Part shown: in pieces, positions 37,360-46,457 of the stretch
Position numbering within the stretch: the first letter of the stretch is position 1
Layout: the number at the start of each line of letters is the position of its first letter
Notes under the pieces: generated by a model
The model's database searches: none
The model's input: only the letters and a program-made list of their open reading frames with translations
What the model was told of the DNA's origin: nothing
Translations under genes and position numbers: made by a program
Origin: Paenimyroides baculatum
GTDB lineage: Bacteria > Bacteroidota > Bacteroidia > Flavobacteriales > Flavobacteriaceae
Direction of reading: 5' to 3'
Assembly: GCF_008629655.1 (NCBI RefSeq)
Contig: NZ_VWSG01000001.1
Location: 62,001 to 126,000 of the forward strand
Length of the DNA stretch: 64,000 nt

Positions 37360-38403
37360 TTAAACATTTGAAACCTTTAAAGGGTCTGCTGTGCTTTGCA
37401 AATACTCGTTTTTATTTTTATAAATATCTAAAGCTGCGTAAACTGCATTTTTAAATGAGGTAAAATCGGCAATGCCTTTACCTGCAATATCGTACGCGGT
37501 ACCGTGATCGGGCGATGTGCGGATTTTGTCTAACCCTGCGGTATAGTTCACGCCATTGCCAAAACTTAAGGTTTTAAACGGAATTAATCCCTGATCGTGG
37601 TAACATGCTACAACGGCATCGAAATTTTTGTATTGTTCCGAACCAAAAAAAGCATCGGCAGAATAAGGTCCGTAAATAATAATGTTCTCATCAAACAATT
37701 CTTTTACCGTGTTATTAATAAAAGTTTGTTCTTCGTTGCCGATAATTCCGTTATCGCCACTGTGCGGATTTAATCCTAACAAGGCAATACGAGGTTTTAC
37801 TACGTTAAAATCTTGTACAAGCGATTTGTTTATTGTGCGTACTTTTTGTTTGATTAATTCGGGCGTTAAACTTTGTGATACTTGTTGCAACGGAACGTGA
37901 TCGGTAACCAAACCAATTTTAAGATCTTCGCTAATCATGAACATCAATGCATTTCCGTCTAGTTCTTTATCCAAATAATCGGTATGACCCGGAAATTGAA
38001 ATTCTTCGGACTGGATATTGTATTTGTTTATTGGTGCAGTTACCAAAGCATCAATCTCGTTGTTTTTTAAAGCCTGTGTTGCAGCTACGAACGATTTTAT
38101 GGCGTATTGCCCAACAGCATCGTTCAAAGTGCCAAAATCTACATTAACACCTTCTTTCCAAAGATTTAAAACATTGAATTTACCTTTCTGGATTTGATCT
38201 AACGAATCAATTCCGTGTATATTGGTTGTACAGTTGATAATCTTTTTAATAAACGATAACAACTTGGCATTTCCAAAAACCACCGGTGTGCATAATTCCA
38301 TCATTCGCTGATCCTCAAAGGTCTTTAAAATAACCTCCGGACCAACGCCGTTCATGTCACCTATTGAAATACCTAATATAATATTTTCACCTTTTTTAAA
38401 CAT
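37360..38403 (-). CDS. pdxA: 4-hydroxythreonine-4-phosphate dehydrogenase
   Basis: A 347-residue NAD-dependent enzyme of the DXP-dependent vitamin B6 pathway. ISIGDMNGVGPEVILK is the N-terminal signature; FPGHTDYLD, GLNPHSGDNG, YDAVVACYHDQGLIPFK-type (here FDAVVACYHDQG) and TSPDHGTAYDIAGKG carry metal-binding His and Asp residues. Divergent from ribE with a 55-bp gap. Monocistronic. Confidence 0.96.
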   Translation of the reverse strand: MFKKGENIILGISIGDMNGVGPEVILKTFEDQRMMELCTPVVFGNAKLLSFIKKIINCTTNIHGIDSLDQIQKGKFNVLNLWKEGVNVDFGTLNDAVGQYAIKSFVAATQALKNNEIDALVTAPINKYNIQSEEFQFPGHTDYLDKELDGNALMFMISEDLKIGLVTDHVPLQQVSQSLTPELIKQKVRTINKSLVQDFNVVKPRIALLGLNPHSGDNGIIGNEEQTFINNTVKELFDENIIIYGPYSADAFFGSEQYKNFDAVVACYHDQGLIPFKTLSFGNGVNYTAGLDKIRTSPDHGTAYDIAGKGIADFTSFKNAVYAALDIYKNKNEYLQSTADPLKVSNV

Positions 38404-38458
38404 GCGTTGCGCTAATTATTGCTAATTTTGTTACAAATTTAGTAAAATTATTCTACTT

Positions 38459-39052
38459 ATGTTTACTGGTATTGTTGAAACTCTTGGAGTTATACGAAAA
38501 ATAGCGCACGATCAAACAAACGTACACCTGTTTATAGAAAGTTCGTTCGCCTCTTTATTAAAGATCGATCAAAGTGTGGCGCATAATGGTGTATGTTTAA
38601 CTGTGGTTGAAATTAACGACGGTTTTTACAAGGTTACTGCCATAAAAGAAACGATTGATGTTACTACGATTGGTTTGTGGAACGTGGGCGATATTGTGAA
38701 TTTGGAACGCGGAATGCCTTTGAACGATCGTTTGGACGGACATATTGTTCAGGGACATGTTGATGAAACGGCTGTTATTACAAAAGTTGATGAAGTTGGA
38801 GGAAGCACGTATTTTAGTTTTGAATACAGCGAAAAATCGAAACATGTTACCATTGATAAAGGATCGATTACGGTTGATGGAACAAGTTTAACTGTTGTAA
38901 ATTCGGGAATTAATACTTTTAGCGTAGCTATTATTCCTTATACGTTGGAACACACGCTTTTTAAAACCTATAAAGTTGGTACTAAAGTGAATCTGGAATT
39001 TGATGTTATTGGAAAATACGTAACCAAACTAATGCAGGTGCATTTAAAATAA
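38459..39052 (+). CDS. ribE: Riboflavin synthase, alpha chain
   Basis: A 197-residue protein with two lumazine-binding repeats: MFTGIVETLGVI then VAHNGVCLTV, and GHIVQGHVDE then ITVDGTSLTVV. It dismutates 6,7-dimethyl-8-ribityllumazine to riboflavin. The family's usual length is ~200. It lies alone and is not in a rib operon. Confidence 0.96.
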   Translation: MFTGIVETLGVIRKIAHDQTNVHLFIESSFASLLKIDQSVAHNGVCLTVVEINDGFYKVTAIKETIDVTTIGLWNVGDIVNLERGMPLNDRLDGHIVQGHVDETAVITKVDEVGGSTYFSFEYSEKSKHVTIDKGSITVDGTSLTVVNSGINTFSVAIIPYTLEHTLFKTYKVGTKVNLEFDVIGKYVTKLMQVHLK

Positions 39053-39079
39053 AAAATCAGGTTTTAACCTGATTTTTTA
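39051..39079. terminator. Bidirectional terminator
   Basis: AAAAAATCAGGTT and AACCTGATTTTTT make a perfect inverted repeat overlapping the ends of ribE and the convergent carbonic anhydrase gene. Confidence 0.9.
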
Positions 39080-39721
39080 TTTGTAAGAAAAAACATCGCT
39101 TAAATTGTCGTTGTTTGTGTATGTACAGTTTTGGTTGATTAATTCGCCCGAACCAATATTAATAACCATACCGTGTACTGCTAATTGCTGACCATTTTTC
39201 CATGCGTTTTGCACGATAGATGTTCTGCTTAAATTAGAAACCTGCTCTTGCACATTAAGTTCAACCAAACGGTCTTCTTTCTGATTTTTGTCTGTAATAG
39301 CATCGATTTCTGCAGCGTTTAGGCGGTAAACATCTTTAATATGTTGTAGCCAGTTGTCAATAATTCCGAACTGTGAACTGCTTAACGATGCTGCTACACC
39401 ACCACAACCGTAATGTCCGGCAACAATAATGTGTTTTACTTTTAAAACGTTTACGGCATAATCTAAAACCGAAAGCATGTTCATGTCTGAATGCACACAA
39501 ACGTTGGCAATGTTTCTGTGGACAAAAACTTCGCCAGGTTTTGTTCCGGTTAGTTCGTTTGCAGGTACGCGACTGTCGGCACAGCCAATCCATAATATTT
39601 CAGGATTTTGACCTTTTGAAAGTTGTTGAAATCGACCTGAAGTATCGTTTTTAACAAAATCCATCCATTCTTTGTTGCCGTCTATAATTTTATCGAAACT
39701 TTTCTTTAAATCGTTACACAT
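39077..39721 (-). CDS. Beta-class carbonic anhydrase
   Basis: A 214-residue zinc enzyme interconverting CO2 and bicarbonate. Zn ligands are Cys47 in CADSRVPANE and the His/Cys pair in HYGCGG; Asp49 and Arg51 form the catalytic dyad. It is of the Can type (about 220 residues). A terminator-like repeat upstream at 39,782-39,816 suggests its own promoter, separate from the second anhydrase gene. Confidence 0.94.
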   Translation of the reverse strand: MCNDLKKSFDKIIDGNKEWMDFVKNDTSGRFQQLSKGQNPEILWIGCADSRVPANELTGTKPGEVFVHRNIANVCVHSDMNMLSVLDYAVNVLKVKHIIVAGHYGCGGVAASLSSSQFGIIDNWLQHIKDVYRLNAAEIDAITDKNQKEDRLVELNVQEQVSNLSRTSIVQNAWKNGQQLAVHGMVINIGSGELINQNCTYTNNDNLSDVFSYK

Positions 39722-39781
39722 TTTAATCTGTTTTATTTAAGCTAAATTACAATTTTCTTGTTTTTGGAATTAAATTCAGAT

Positions 39782-39816
39782 CAAAAAAAATCGACAAAAT
39801 AACTTTGCCGATTTTC
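39782..39816 (-). terminator. Terminator of the SulP-carbonic anhydrase unit
   Basis: Minus-strand AATCGGCAAA, loop, TTTGTCGATT followed by T8: one mismatch in a 10-bp stem. Located 40 bp after the second anhydrase. Confidence 0.7.
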
Positions 39817-39855
39817 CTTTCCAACTATTTAAATGTAATCTGATAATATTAATTT

Positions 39856-40491
39856 CTATAAAAAATCAACAACTCCGGTTTCAACATCGTAGTTTGCACC
39901 AACGATTTTGATTTTTCCTTCTTCTTCCATTTTTCTTAAAGTAGAACTTTCTTTGCGAATGTTTTCTATTGAATCTAAAACGTTGTGATGATTTAAACGC
40001 TCTAAAAGATCAGTGTTGTTAGAAGATCTTTCTTCGCCTTCTTTAATAATGTTTTTAATGATCGGATCAAAATGACCAACCAAATGGTTCAGGTTATCCA
40101 TTCCAAGCGGCTCAATTGACGCTGAATCTAATCCACCTTTTAAAGCGCCGCATTTTGTGTGTCCTAATACAACAACCAATTTTGAACCTGCAACGTTACA
40201 GCCAAATTCCATAGATCCTAAAATATCCTGATTTACGAAATTTCCTGCAATTCTAACGCTGAATACATCGCCCAAACCTTGATCAAAAATTAATTCTGCA
40301 GATGTACGGCTGTCTATACAGCTTAAAATTACGGCAAACGGCCACTGACCTGCACGTGTATCGTTAACTTGTGCCAATAAATCGCGGTTTGCTTTTAAGT
40401 TGTTTACAAAACGTTGGTTTCCTTCTTTTAGAATTTCTAATGCTCTTTCCGGTGAAATGGTCGCCTGTGTTTCTGATGTATGTGCTTTCAT
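39856..40491 (-). CDS. Carbonic anhydrase family protein
   Basis: A 211-residue beta-class anhydrase-like protein. SCIDSRTSAE and HTKCGALKG supply the Cys, Asp-Arg and His-Cys positions. The second set of residues differs from the other copy (RTSAE in place of RVPANE), marking a different subgroup. It lies 32 bp after a SulP transporter, so it probably supplies or consumes bicarbonate moved by that transporter. Confidence 0.92.
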   Translation of the reverse strand: MKAHTSETQATISPERALEILKEGNQRFVNNLKANRDLLAQVNDTRAGQWPFAVILSCIDSRTSAELIFDQGLGDVFSVRIAGNFVNQDILGSMEFGCNVAGSKLVVVLGHTKCGALKGGLDSASIEPLGMDNLNHLVGHFDPIIKNIIKEGEERSSNNTDLLERLNHHNVLDSIENIRKESSTLRKMEEEGKIKIVGANYDVETGVVDFL

Positions 40492-40523
40492 GATAGTCTT
40501 TGTTTATTTAATTGTTGATATTA

Positions 40524-42113
40524 TTACATTGCCCTTTTGTGGGTGATTGATACGTGAGAATCCTGATCGTTTTCGTAATCGCGGTACGATGTTTTGAATC
40601 CGATTAATTCTACGTCGATGTTTTCTTCTTTGGCTCTTACATTGGCGAAATCTTGGATCATTTCCAAAACGTCGGTTGTGATGTAAGATGTTGTGCGGGC
40701 ATCGATAATTACTTTTGATCCCGGTTGAATGTTTTTAAGTGTTTTTTTAATGGCAGCTTTGTTTAAAAACGAAACTTCTTCTGCTAGTTTAATCGTAAGC
40801 TCGTCGGCATCGTTCAATTTTTCACGACTTAAATAGTAGGCTCTTTTCATGTTTCCTTGTAAAATATAGAAAATAGAAATTGCCAAACCAATACCTACAC
40901 CTTTTAATAGATCGGTAAAAACAACTGCTAAAACGGTTGCTACGAATGGTATAAACTGATATTTTCCGTTATGCCAGAAATGCTTGAATGTTGCAGGTTT
41001 TGCCAGTTTGTATCCAACTAAAATTAAAACGGCAGCCAATGTTGCCAACGGAATTAAATTTAAAATGAACGGAATTGACAATACGCAAACCAACAATAAA
41101 ACTCCGTGAATAATTGCCGATGATTTTGATGTTGCGCCTGCATTTGCGTTTGCAGAACTACGAACAACTACCGATGTCATTGGTAATCCTCCAATTAGCG
41201 AACTGAATAAATTACCAATTCCTTGTGCTTTAAGCTCTAAATTGGTGTCGGTAATACGACGTTTAGTATCCAAACGATCCGATGCTTCTATACATAATAA
41301 TGTTTCAATAGATGCTACAATTGCAATGGTTGCACCAACAATCCAGACTTTTGTGTTTAAAAAGCCTTCGAAATTTGGCATGGTGATTAGGTTTTTAAAA
41401 TCTTCGGCGCTTTGTGGAACAGGTAGTGTAACCAAATGGTCAGTAGTAATAGCTAACGAGCTACCGCTTGAAACAAACAGTTGATTTAGTAAAATACCTG
41501 CAATTACCGCAACTAATGCACCCGGTAACATTTTTATTTTTCGTAATGCCGGAACATTTTCCCATGTTAATAAAATAACTACTGAAACAATAGTTACAAT
41601 AATGGCTCCCGGATGAATCGCACCAAAAACTTCATTAAAATAATTAAAGTTGATGCCGTTTTCAAACAAAGTTTCACTGCTCATATTGTCACTGTCAAAA
41701 CCTAATGCGTGCGGAATCTGTTTTAATATAATGATGATACCGATACCAGCAAGCATTCCTTCGATTACGTTGTTGGGGAAGTAATTTGAGATACTACCTG
41801 CGCGGATGAATCCTAAAACCAACTGTAAAATTCCGGCAATTAATCCGGCACATAGAAATAGTTCAAAAGCACCTAAATCGGTAATTGCGGTTAAAACAAT
41901 TGCGGTTAATCCTGCTGCCGGACCCGATACAGAAATATTGGAGTTACTTAATGTACCAACAACAATTCCTCCGATGATTCCTGCGATAACTCCCGATAAG
42001 GGCGGTGCACCCGATGCTAATGCGATACCCAAACATAGCGGTAATGCTACTAAAAACACCACCAAACCAGATGCAAAGTTCTGAGACAACTCTGCTTTAA
42101 TATTTTTTTTCAT
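40524..42113 (-). CDS. SulP family anion transporter with STAS domain
   Basis: A 529-residue membrane protein with 12-14 helices; LPLCLGIALASGAPPLSGVI and GLIGGLPMTSV-type segments (here SSLIGGLPMTSVVVRSSAN) are SulP signatures. A C-terminal STAS domain occupies about residues 430-520 (PGSKVIIDARTTSYITTDV). SulP proteins move sulfate or bicarbonate; adjacency to carbonic anhydrase genes favours bicarbonate, as for BicA. Substrate is inferred from context only. Confidence 0.92.
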   Translation of the reverse strand: MKKNIKAELSQNFASGLVVFLVALPLCLGIALASGAPPLSGVIAGIIGGIVVGTLSNSNISVSGPAAGLTAIVLTAITDLGAFELFLCAGLIAGILQLVLGFIRAGSISNYFPNNVIEGMLAGIGIIIILKQIPHALGFDSDNMSSETLFENGINFNYFNEVFGAIHPGAIIVTIVSVVILLTWENVPALRKIKMLPGALVAVIAGILLNQLFVSSGSSLAITTDHLVTLPVPQSAEDFKNLITMPNFEGFLNTKVWIVGATIAIVASIETLLCIEASDRLDTKRRITDTNLELKAQGIGNLFSSLIGGLPMTSVVVRSSANANAGATSKSSAIIHGVLLLVCVLSIPFILNLIPLATLAAVLILVGYKLAKPATFKHFWHNGKYQFIPFVATVLAVVFTDLLKGVGIGLAISIFYILQGNMKRAYYLSREKLNDADELTIKLAEEVSFLNKAAIKKTLKNIQPGSKVIIDARTTSYITTDVLEMIQDFANVRAKEENIDVELIGFKTSYRDYENDQDSHVSITHKRAM

Positions 42114-42181
42114 AAAAATCTATAATTAATAAACATGTAAGTTTATAGCAGTTTATAAATAAATGCTACAATAGTTTGTTA

Positions 42182-42514
42182 TTATAGGTTTTGTTCGGGA
42201 GGTGGTAAAGGGATTTTAAAAACGAGATCGTCTTTAATGCTGTGATTTAAAAAAATACGGTTTGAATTAGCAATAGCAGTATTAGATACGATTTTATGAC
42301 AGTTGATAAAGAAATGATATTGCACTTCTTTTTCTTCTTCTTCGTTAATGTTGTTATTGCTTGCTTTCGATTTTGTTTTGGTAGGAACTTCCTCTTCTTC
42401 GTTTATTATTAATGAAGAATTAACGACGTCTTTATTTAATGCATACGTTATTGTTGGCGCAAATAAAAAGCACACAAACAATAAAAGCGTAGTTATGTTA
42501 AAAATCTTTAGCAT
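42182..42514 (-). CDS. Small secreted/membrane-anchored acidic protein, unknown
   Basis: A 110-residue protein with an N-terminal hydrophobic segment (residues 8-25) that may be a signal peptide (PTITYALN). Two INEEEE motifs (LIINEEEEV and NINEEEEKEV) flank a Lys/Ser-rich stretch, and a C-terminal FFINCHKIVSN segment holds its Cys and His. It lies 68 bp upstream of the SulP gene on the same strand, so may be cotranscribed. No family recognised. Confidence 0.6.
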   Translation of the reverse strand: MLKIFNITTLLLFVCFLFAPTITYALNKDVVNSSLIINEEEEVPTKTKSKASNNNINEEEEKEVQYHFFINCHKIVSNTAIANSNRIFLNHSIKDDLVFKIPLPPPEQNL

Positions 42515-42599
42515 CGTATAACCGCAAATTTAATCGAAACTTTTTTAAATGCGCACTAAAGCTTGTCAAATAAATGTTAAAGAATTTGAATTCAGTGCA

Positions 42600-42629
42600 A
42601 AAAAAAACATTCCTGAATAAGGAATGTTT
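42600..42629 (-). terminator. Terminator of the tRNA-Gln array
   Basis: ACATTCCT and AGGAATGT form a perfect stem around GAATA, followed in minus-strand reading by a T8 tract. It is 2 bp past the last tRNA. Confidence 0.88.
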
Positions 42630-42630
42630 G

Positions 42631-42701
42631 TTGGTCCACAAGGACTCGAACCTTGAATGACTGCACCAAAAACAGTAGTGTTACCATTACACCATGGACC
42701 A
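42631..42701 (-). tRNA. tRNA-Gln (UUG), copy 3 in transcription order
   Basis: The minus strand folds as a cloverleaf: acceptor TGGTCCA/TGGACCA, D stem GTG/CAC, anticodon stem ACTGT/GCAGT with loop TTTTGGT (anticodon TTG), T arm CAAGG-TTCGAGT-CCTTG. The 3' CCA is not encoded. Sequence identical to the two upstream copies. Confidence 0.96.
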
Positions 42702-42729
42702 ATTGGTTTGATTTTTAATAAGCTTTTTG

Positions 42730-42800
42730 TTGGTCCACAAGGACTCGAACCTTGAATGACTGCACCAAAAACAGTAGTGTTACCATTACACCATGGACCA
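42730..42800 (-). tRNA. tRNA-Gln (UUG), copy 2
   Basis: Identical to the copy at 42631-42701 over its whole length; 28-bp spacer to copy 3. Anticodon TTG in loop TTTTGGT. CCA not encoded. Confidence 0.96.
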
Positions 42801-42830
42801 TTATTAGCTTATTTTGTTTAGTTTTATTTG

Positions 42831-42901
42831 TTGGTCCACAAGGACTCGAACCTTGAATGACTGCACCAAAAACAGTAGTGTTACCATTACACCATGGACC
42901 A
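42831..42901 (-). tRNA. tRNA-Gln (UUG), copy 1
   Basis: First of three identical tandem copies, 30 bp from copy 2 and 46 bp after a consensus promoter. Anticodon TTG. CCA not encoded. Confidence 0.96.
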
Positions 42902-42947
42902 ATAAAACCTGCAATAATAAAACGTGTTTGCTTAAATATTGCGAGTG

Positions 42948-42977
42948 CAAATGTAGAACAAAAAAATAATATCGCAA
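42948..42977 (-). promoter_or_regulatory. Promoter of the tRNA-Gln array
   Basis: Minus-strand TTG (42977-42975), 19-bp spacer and TACATTTG (42955-42948): full match to TTG-N19-TAnnTTTG. The primary transcript would contain all three tRNAs and end at the hairpin at 42600-42629. Confidence 0.75.
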
Positions 42978-43079
42978 GAAATTCAGCTAAAATTTTTAAA
43001 AAAAATCTAAAAGATTTTATCAGTAAAAAAAAAACGCTTTCTTTGTAGTTCTTTCGTAAAAAGATCAAAAATAGCTATT

Positions 43080-46000
43080 ATGTTGACAATCAATTTTAAA
43101 AAATGGAATACCATCACCGGGTGGCTTGCATTTTTAATTTCTCTTACAGTTTATACTTTAACTTTAGAACCTACCGTTAGTTTTTGGGACGCAGGTGAAT
43201 ACATTGCTACATCGGCAAAGTTAGAAGTTGGTCACCCACCAGGCGCACCGCTTTTCCAAATGTTAGGTGCATTTGCTGCCATGTTTGCTACATCGCCCGA
43301 TAAAATTGCGGCAATGGTAAACTGGGTTTCGGCACTTTCAAGCGCATTCGCCGTGTTGTTCATGTTTTGGTCGGCAACCAATATTTTAATGAAAGTTGTT
43401 AAAATAGGAACCGAAAAATTATCAAACCATACTGTAATTGCTGTTTTAGGAAGCTGTTTAATTGGTGCGTTAACCTTTACTTTTTCTGATACTTTTTGGT
43501 TCAGTGCAGTAGAAACCGAGGTTTATGCAATGGCAACTTTTATGTTGGCATTACTGTTGTGGCTTGGTTTACGATGGATTGATGCTATCGACGAACCACG
43601 AGGAAACAAATGGTTATTGCTGATTTCATTAGTTGTCGGAATGTCTTTCGGAGTACATTTCATGGCATTACTGGCAATTCCGTCAATTGGTTATTTGTAT
43701 TTCTTTAAAAAATATCCAAAAGTTACCGTTAAAAACTTCATTATTGCAAATGTTGCAGTAGTAGCGGTTTTATTGGTTGTTTTCGGATTTTTACTTCCAT
43801 ATACCATGATTTTCTTCGGAAAGTCTGAAATTTTCTTTGTCAATTCAATTGGTTTGCCGTTTAATTCAGGAACCATCATCGCTTTTGCATTGTTGGTTTC
43901 GTTCTTTGTATTTGGATTAAAATTTACGCGCGAAAAGAAAAAACAGTTTGCTAATACCCTGATTCTTTCGGTATTATTCATTTTTATTGGATTTTCTTGT
44001 TGGTTAATGTTGCCAATTCGTTCAAATACGCAGATTCCGATCAATGAAAACAAACCGTCTGATGCTGCCGAATTATTAGATTATTACAACCGTAAACAGT
44101 ATGGTTCGCGCTCGTTATTTTATGATACATTTTTTACGGTTAAGTATGGTAGTGCTTTAGATCCGTCACAGCCTTATAAAGATGGTAAAGTTGATTACGA
44201 AAGAGATTATGCTACTGGAAAATACAGCATTATTAACGACGGAAAAAATTCTGAACCTAATTATGCAAATCGCTTTAAAGGATTTTTACCGCGTTTGTGG
44301 GAGCCTGATATGGCTGCAAATTACATGAGTTTTACAAAACCTGTCGATTTTAAACTAAAACCTGATTACGCATCAGAGCCTGAAGCTATTGAAATGGCTA
44401 CGCAATTAAAAGCGCAGGTGCAGTCGGGTAGAATGTCTATGCGCGAATATGATGGTGTTTTACGACAAATGGGCGAGTATATCGAAGTAGAAAAACCAAG
44501 TTTTTCAGACAATATCGGGTTTATGTTCAACTACCAGTTTGGTTACATGTATACGCGTTATTTACTATGGAATTTCGCTGGAAGACAAAGCGATATTCAA
44601 GGTGAAAACGATCGTATGAACGGAAACTGGATTTCGGGTATCAAATTTTTAGACGAAATTCGTTTGGGATCGCAAGAAAATCTAACCAGTGATATGCTGA
44701 ACAATAAAGGGCGAAATGTATATTTTATGCTTCCGTTTATTTTGGGCTTGGTTGGATTTATCTTTCATTACCGCAAAGATCCAAAAACATTCTATGTGCT
44801 GTTGGCGTTGTTCTTATTTACAAGTTTCGCATTAAAAATCTTCTTAAACGAACGTCCGTTTGAACCTCGCGAGCGTGATTATGCAGTAGTTGGTTCGTTC
44901 ATGGTTTTTGCCATGTGGGTTGGTTATGGTGTGTATGCGATCTACGAATTTTTATCGAGCAAAGTAAATGCGAAAATAGCCTTGCCATTGGTGTTGGGTG
45001 TTACGTTTTTAGCATCGCCGGTGTTATTAGCAAAAGAAAACTGGGACGATCACGACCGTTCAGAAAAATATACGGCTTTGGCATTAGGCAGAGCCTATTT
45101 GGATTCGTTAGAACCAAATGCGATTATTTTCACAATTGGCGATAATGATACCTTCCCGCTTTGGTATTTGCAAGAAGTTGAAGGTTACCGTACCGATGTC
45201 CGTGTGGTTTGTACCACATTATTGCAGGCAGAATGGTATATCGACCAAATGAAAGTGAAATCGTATGAATCAGATCCATTAAAAATACGTTTTAATCATA
45301 AGCAATATTCTGGCGAAAATCTGTATTATGCTGCAATGGCTCCAACAGTTGACGAACGTTTCGATATAAACACCATTTTGGAATTCATAGCATCAGATCG
45401 TCCGGAATCTAAAATGGAAACCGAAAGCGGAATGTCTTTAACTCGTATTCCAACCAATAAATTCAGTATACCGGTTAACAAAGAAAAAGTGTTGAAAAAC
45501 GGAACGGTATCACAGAAATTTGCAAATGATATTGTTTCTGAAATTCCTATTGATGTTAAAGCGAATGCCTTATACCGTATGCGAATTATTATGTTCGATA
45601 TTATTGCGAACAATAATTGGGATCGACCAATATATTTTACAGCCGGCGATATTTCAGACGAAGCATTGTTGTGGCTAAAAGACTATTTACAGTTGAATGG
45701 TTTAGTGTACAAGTTGGTTCCCGTAAAAGCGAAAGTTGATAGAGTTAACGCCAATCATCCTTATTATATTGGTTCGATCGATGCTGATAAAATGTATAAA
45801 ACAGTGAACAGCTGGTATTGGGGTAATTTTGGAAGTCCGAACATTTATCACGACCAACAAACAAGAAAAGAATCAAGAATGTACCTGATAAACTTTGCAC
45901 GTTTGGCAGAACAGTTTATTACAGACGGAAACAAGGAAAAAGCCAAGAGCGTACTTGATTTAACTATGAAAAATTTTCCGATAGATTATTATATTCCGCA

Positions 46001-46403
46001 TGATAATCATTTAAAGTACGAGTTTTTTGAGCCTTATGCAGATTTGTACTATATGGTTGGCGATAACAAAAAAGCAGCAGAACTTGCAACCAAATTATTT
46101 ATAAAAGCAGAAGAGAATCTGAATTTTTATAAAGGAATGAAGGTTACAGAACAGCGCGAGTTTGTTTATGATATTATAGATAATTTTAATACCGCTTACC
46201 GCATTATTGATAATTCTAAAATGCATAAAGACGCAGCTACCGTAGCGGCTTTAAACAAACGAATAGCACCGTTTGAAAAGTATTTCCAACGTTACTTGAA
46301 TGCTTATAAACAACAACAAGAAGAACAAGCAGAAATGATGCAGAAGGAAGAACAAATGTTACAAGATTCTACTTCGCAAACAAAAGATTCTGTAAACCAA
46401 TAA
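43080..46403 (+). CDS. GT117 / DUF2723 family membrane glycosyltransferase-like protein
   Basis: A 1107-residue protein with about 12 membrane helices in the N-terminal half and a large soluble C-terminal region. LEPTVSFWDAGEYIATSAKL and EVGHPPGAPLFQM near residues 28-60 are the DUF2723 signature, with the acidic residues expected in a GT-C active site. FNERPFEPRERDYA-type (here LNERPFEPRERDYAVVG) begins the second part. Family members are homologous to TMEM260, an O-mannosyltransferase; in Bacteroidota they are placed in GT117. The acceptor is not known. Ends with a Gln/Glu-rich tail. Confidence 0.9.
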   Translation: MLTINFKKWNTITGWLAFLISLTVYTLTLEPTVSFWDAGEYIATSAKLEVGHPPGAPLFQMLGAFAAMFATSPDKIAAMVNWVSALSSAFAVLFMFWSATNILMKVVKIGTEKLSNHTVIAVLGSCLIGALTFTFSDTFWFSAVETEVYAMATFMLALLLWLGLRWIDAIDEPRGNKWLLLISLVVGMSFGVHFMALLAIPSIGYLYFFKKYPKVTVKNFIIANVAVVAVLLVVFGFLLPYTMIFFGKSEIFFVNSIGLPFNSGTIIAFALLVSFFVFGLKFTREKKKQFANTLILSVLFIFIGFSCWLMLPIRSNTQIPINENKPSDAAELLDYYNRKQYGSRSLFYDTFFTVKYGSALDPSQPYKDGKVDYERDYATGKYSIINDGKNSEPNYANRFKGFLPRLWEPDMAANYMSFTKPVDFKLKPDYASEPEAIEMATQLKAQVQSGRMSMREYDGVLRQMGEYIEVEKPSFSDNIGFMFNYQFGYMYTRYLLWNFAGRQSDIQGENDRMNGNWISGIKFLDEIRLGSQENLTSDMLNNKGRNVYFMLPFILGLVGFIFHYRKDPKTFYVLLALFLFTSFALKIFLNERPFEPRERDYAVVGSFMVFAMWVGYGVYAIYEFLSSKVNAKIALPLVLGVTFLASPVLLAKENWDDHDRSEKYTALALGRAYLDSLEPNAIIFTIGDNDTFPLWYLQEVEGYRTDVRVVCTTLLQAEWYIDQMKVKSYESDPLKIRFNHKQYSGENLYYAAMAPTVDERFDINTILEFIASDRPESKMETESGMSLTRIPTNKFSIPVNKEKVLKNGTVSQKFANDIVSEIPIDVKANALYRMRIIMFDIIANNNWDRPIYFTAGDISDEALLWLKDYLQLNGLVYKLVPVKAKVDRVNANHPYYIGSIDADKMYKTVNSWYWGNFGSPNIYHDQQTRKESRMYLINFARLAEQFITDGNKEKAKSVLDLTMKNFPIDYYIPHDNHLKYEFFEPYADLYYMVGDNKKAAELATKLFIKAEENLNFYKGMKVTEQREFVYDIIDNFNTAYRIIDNSKMHKDAATVAALNKRIAPFEKYFQRYLNAYKQQQEEQAEMMQKEEQMLQDSTSQTKDSVNQ

Positions 46404-46410
46404 ATTTAGT

Positions 46411-46434
46411 AAAGACGGTATTTTTGCCGTCTTT
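46411..46434 (+). terminator. Hairpin after the GT117 gene
   Basis: AAAGACGG and CCGTCTTT pair perfectly around TATTTTTG. The T tract after it is poor, so it may be a weak terminator or a processing site ahead of thiL. Confidence 0.5.
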
Positions 46435-46457
46435 GCCTATTAAATAAAACAATAAGT

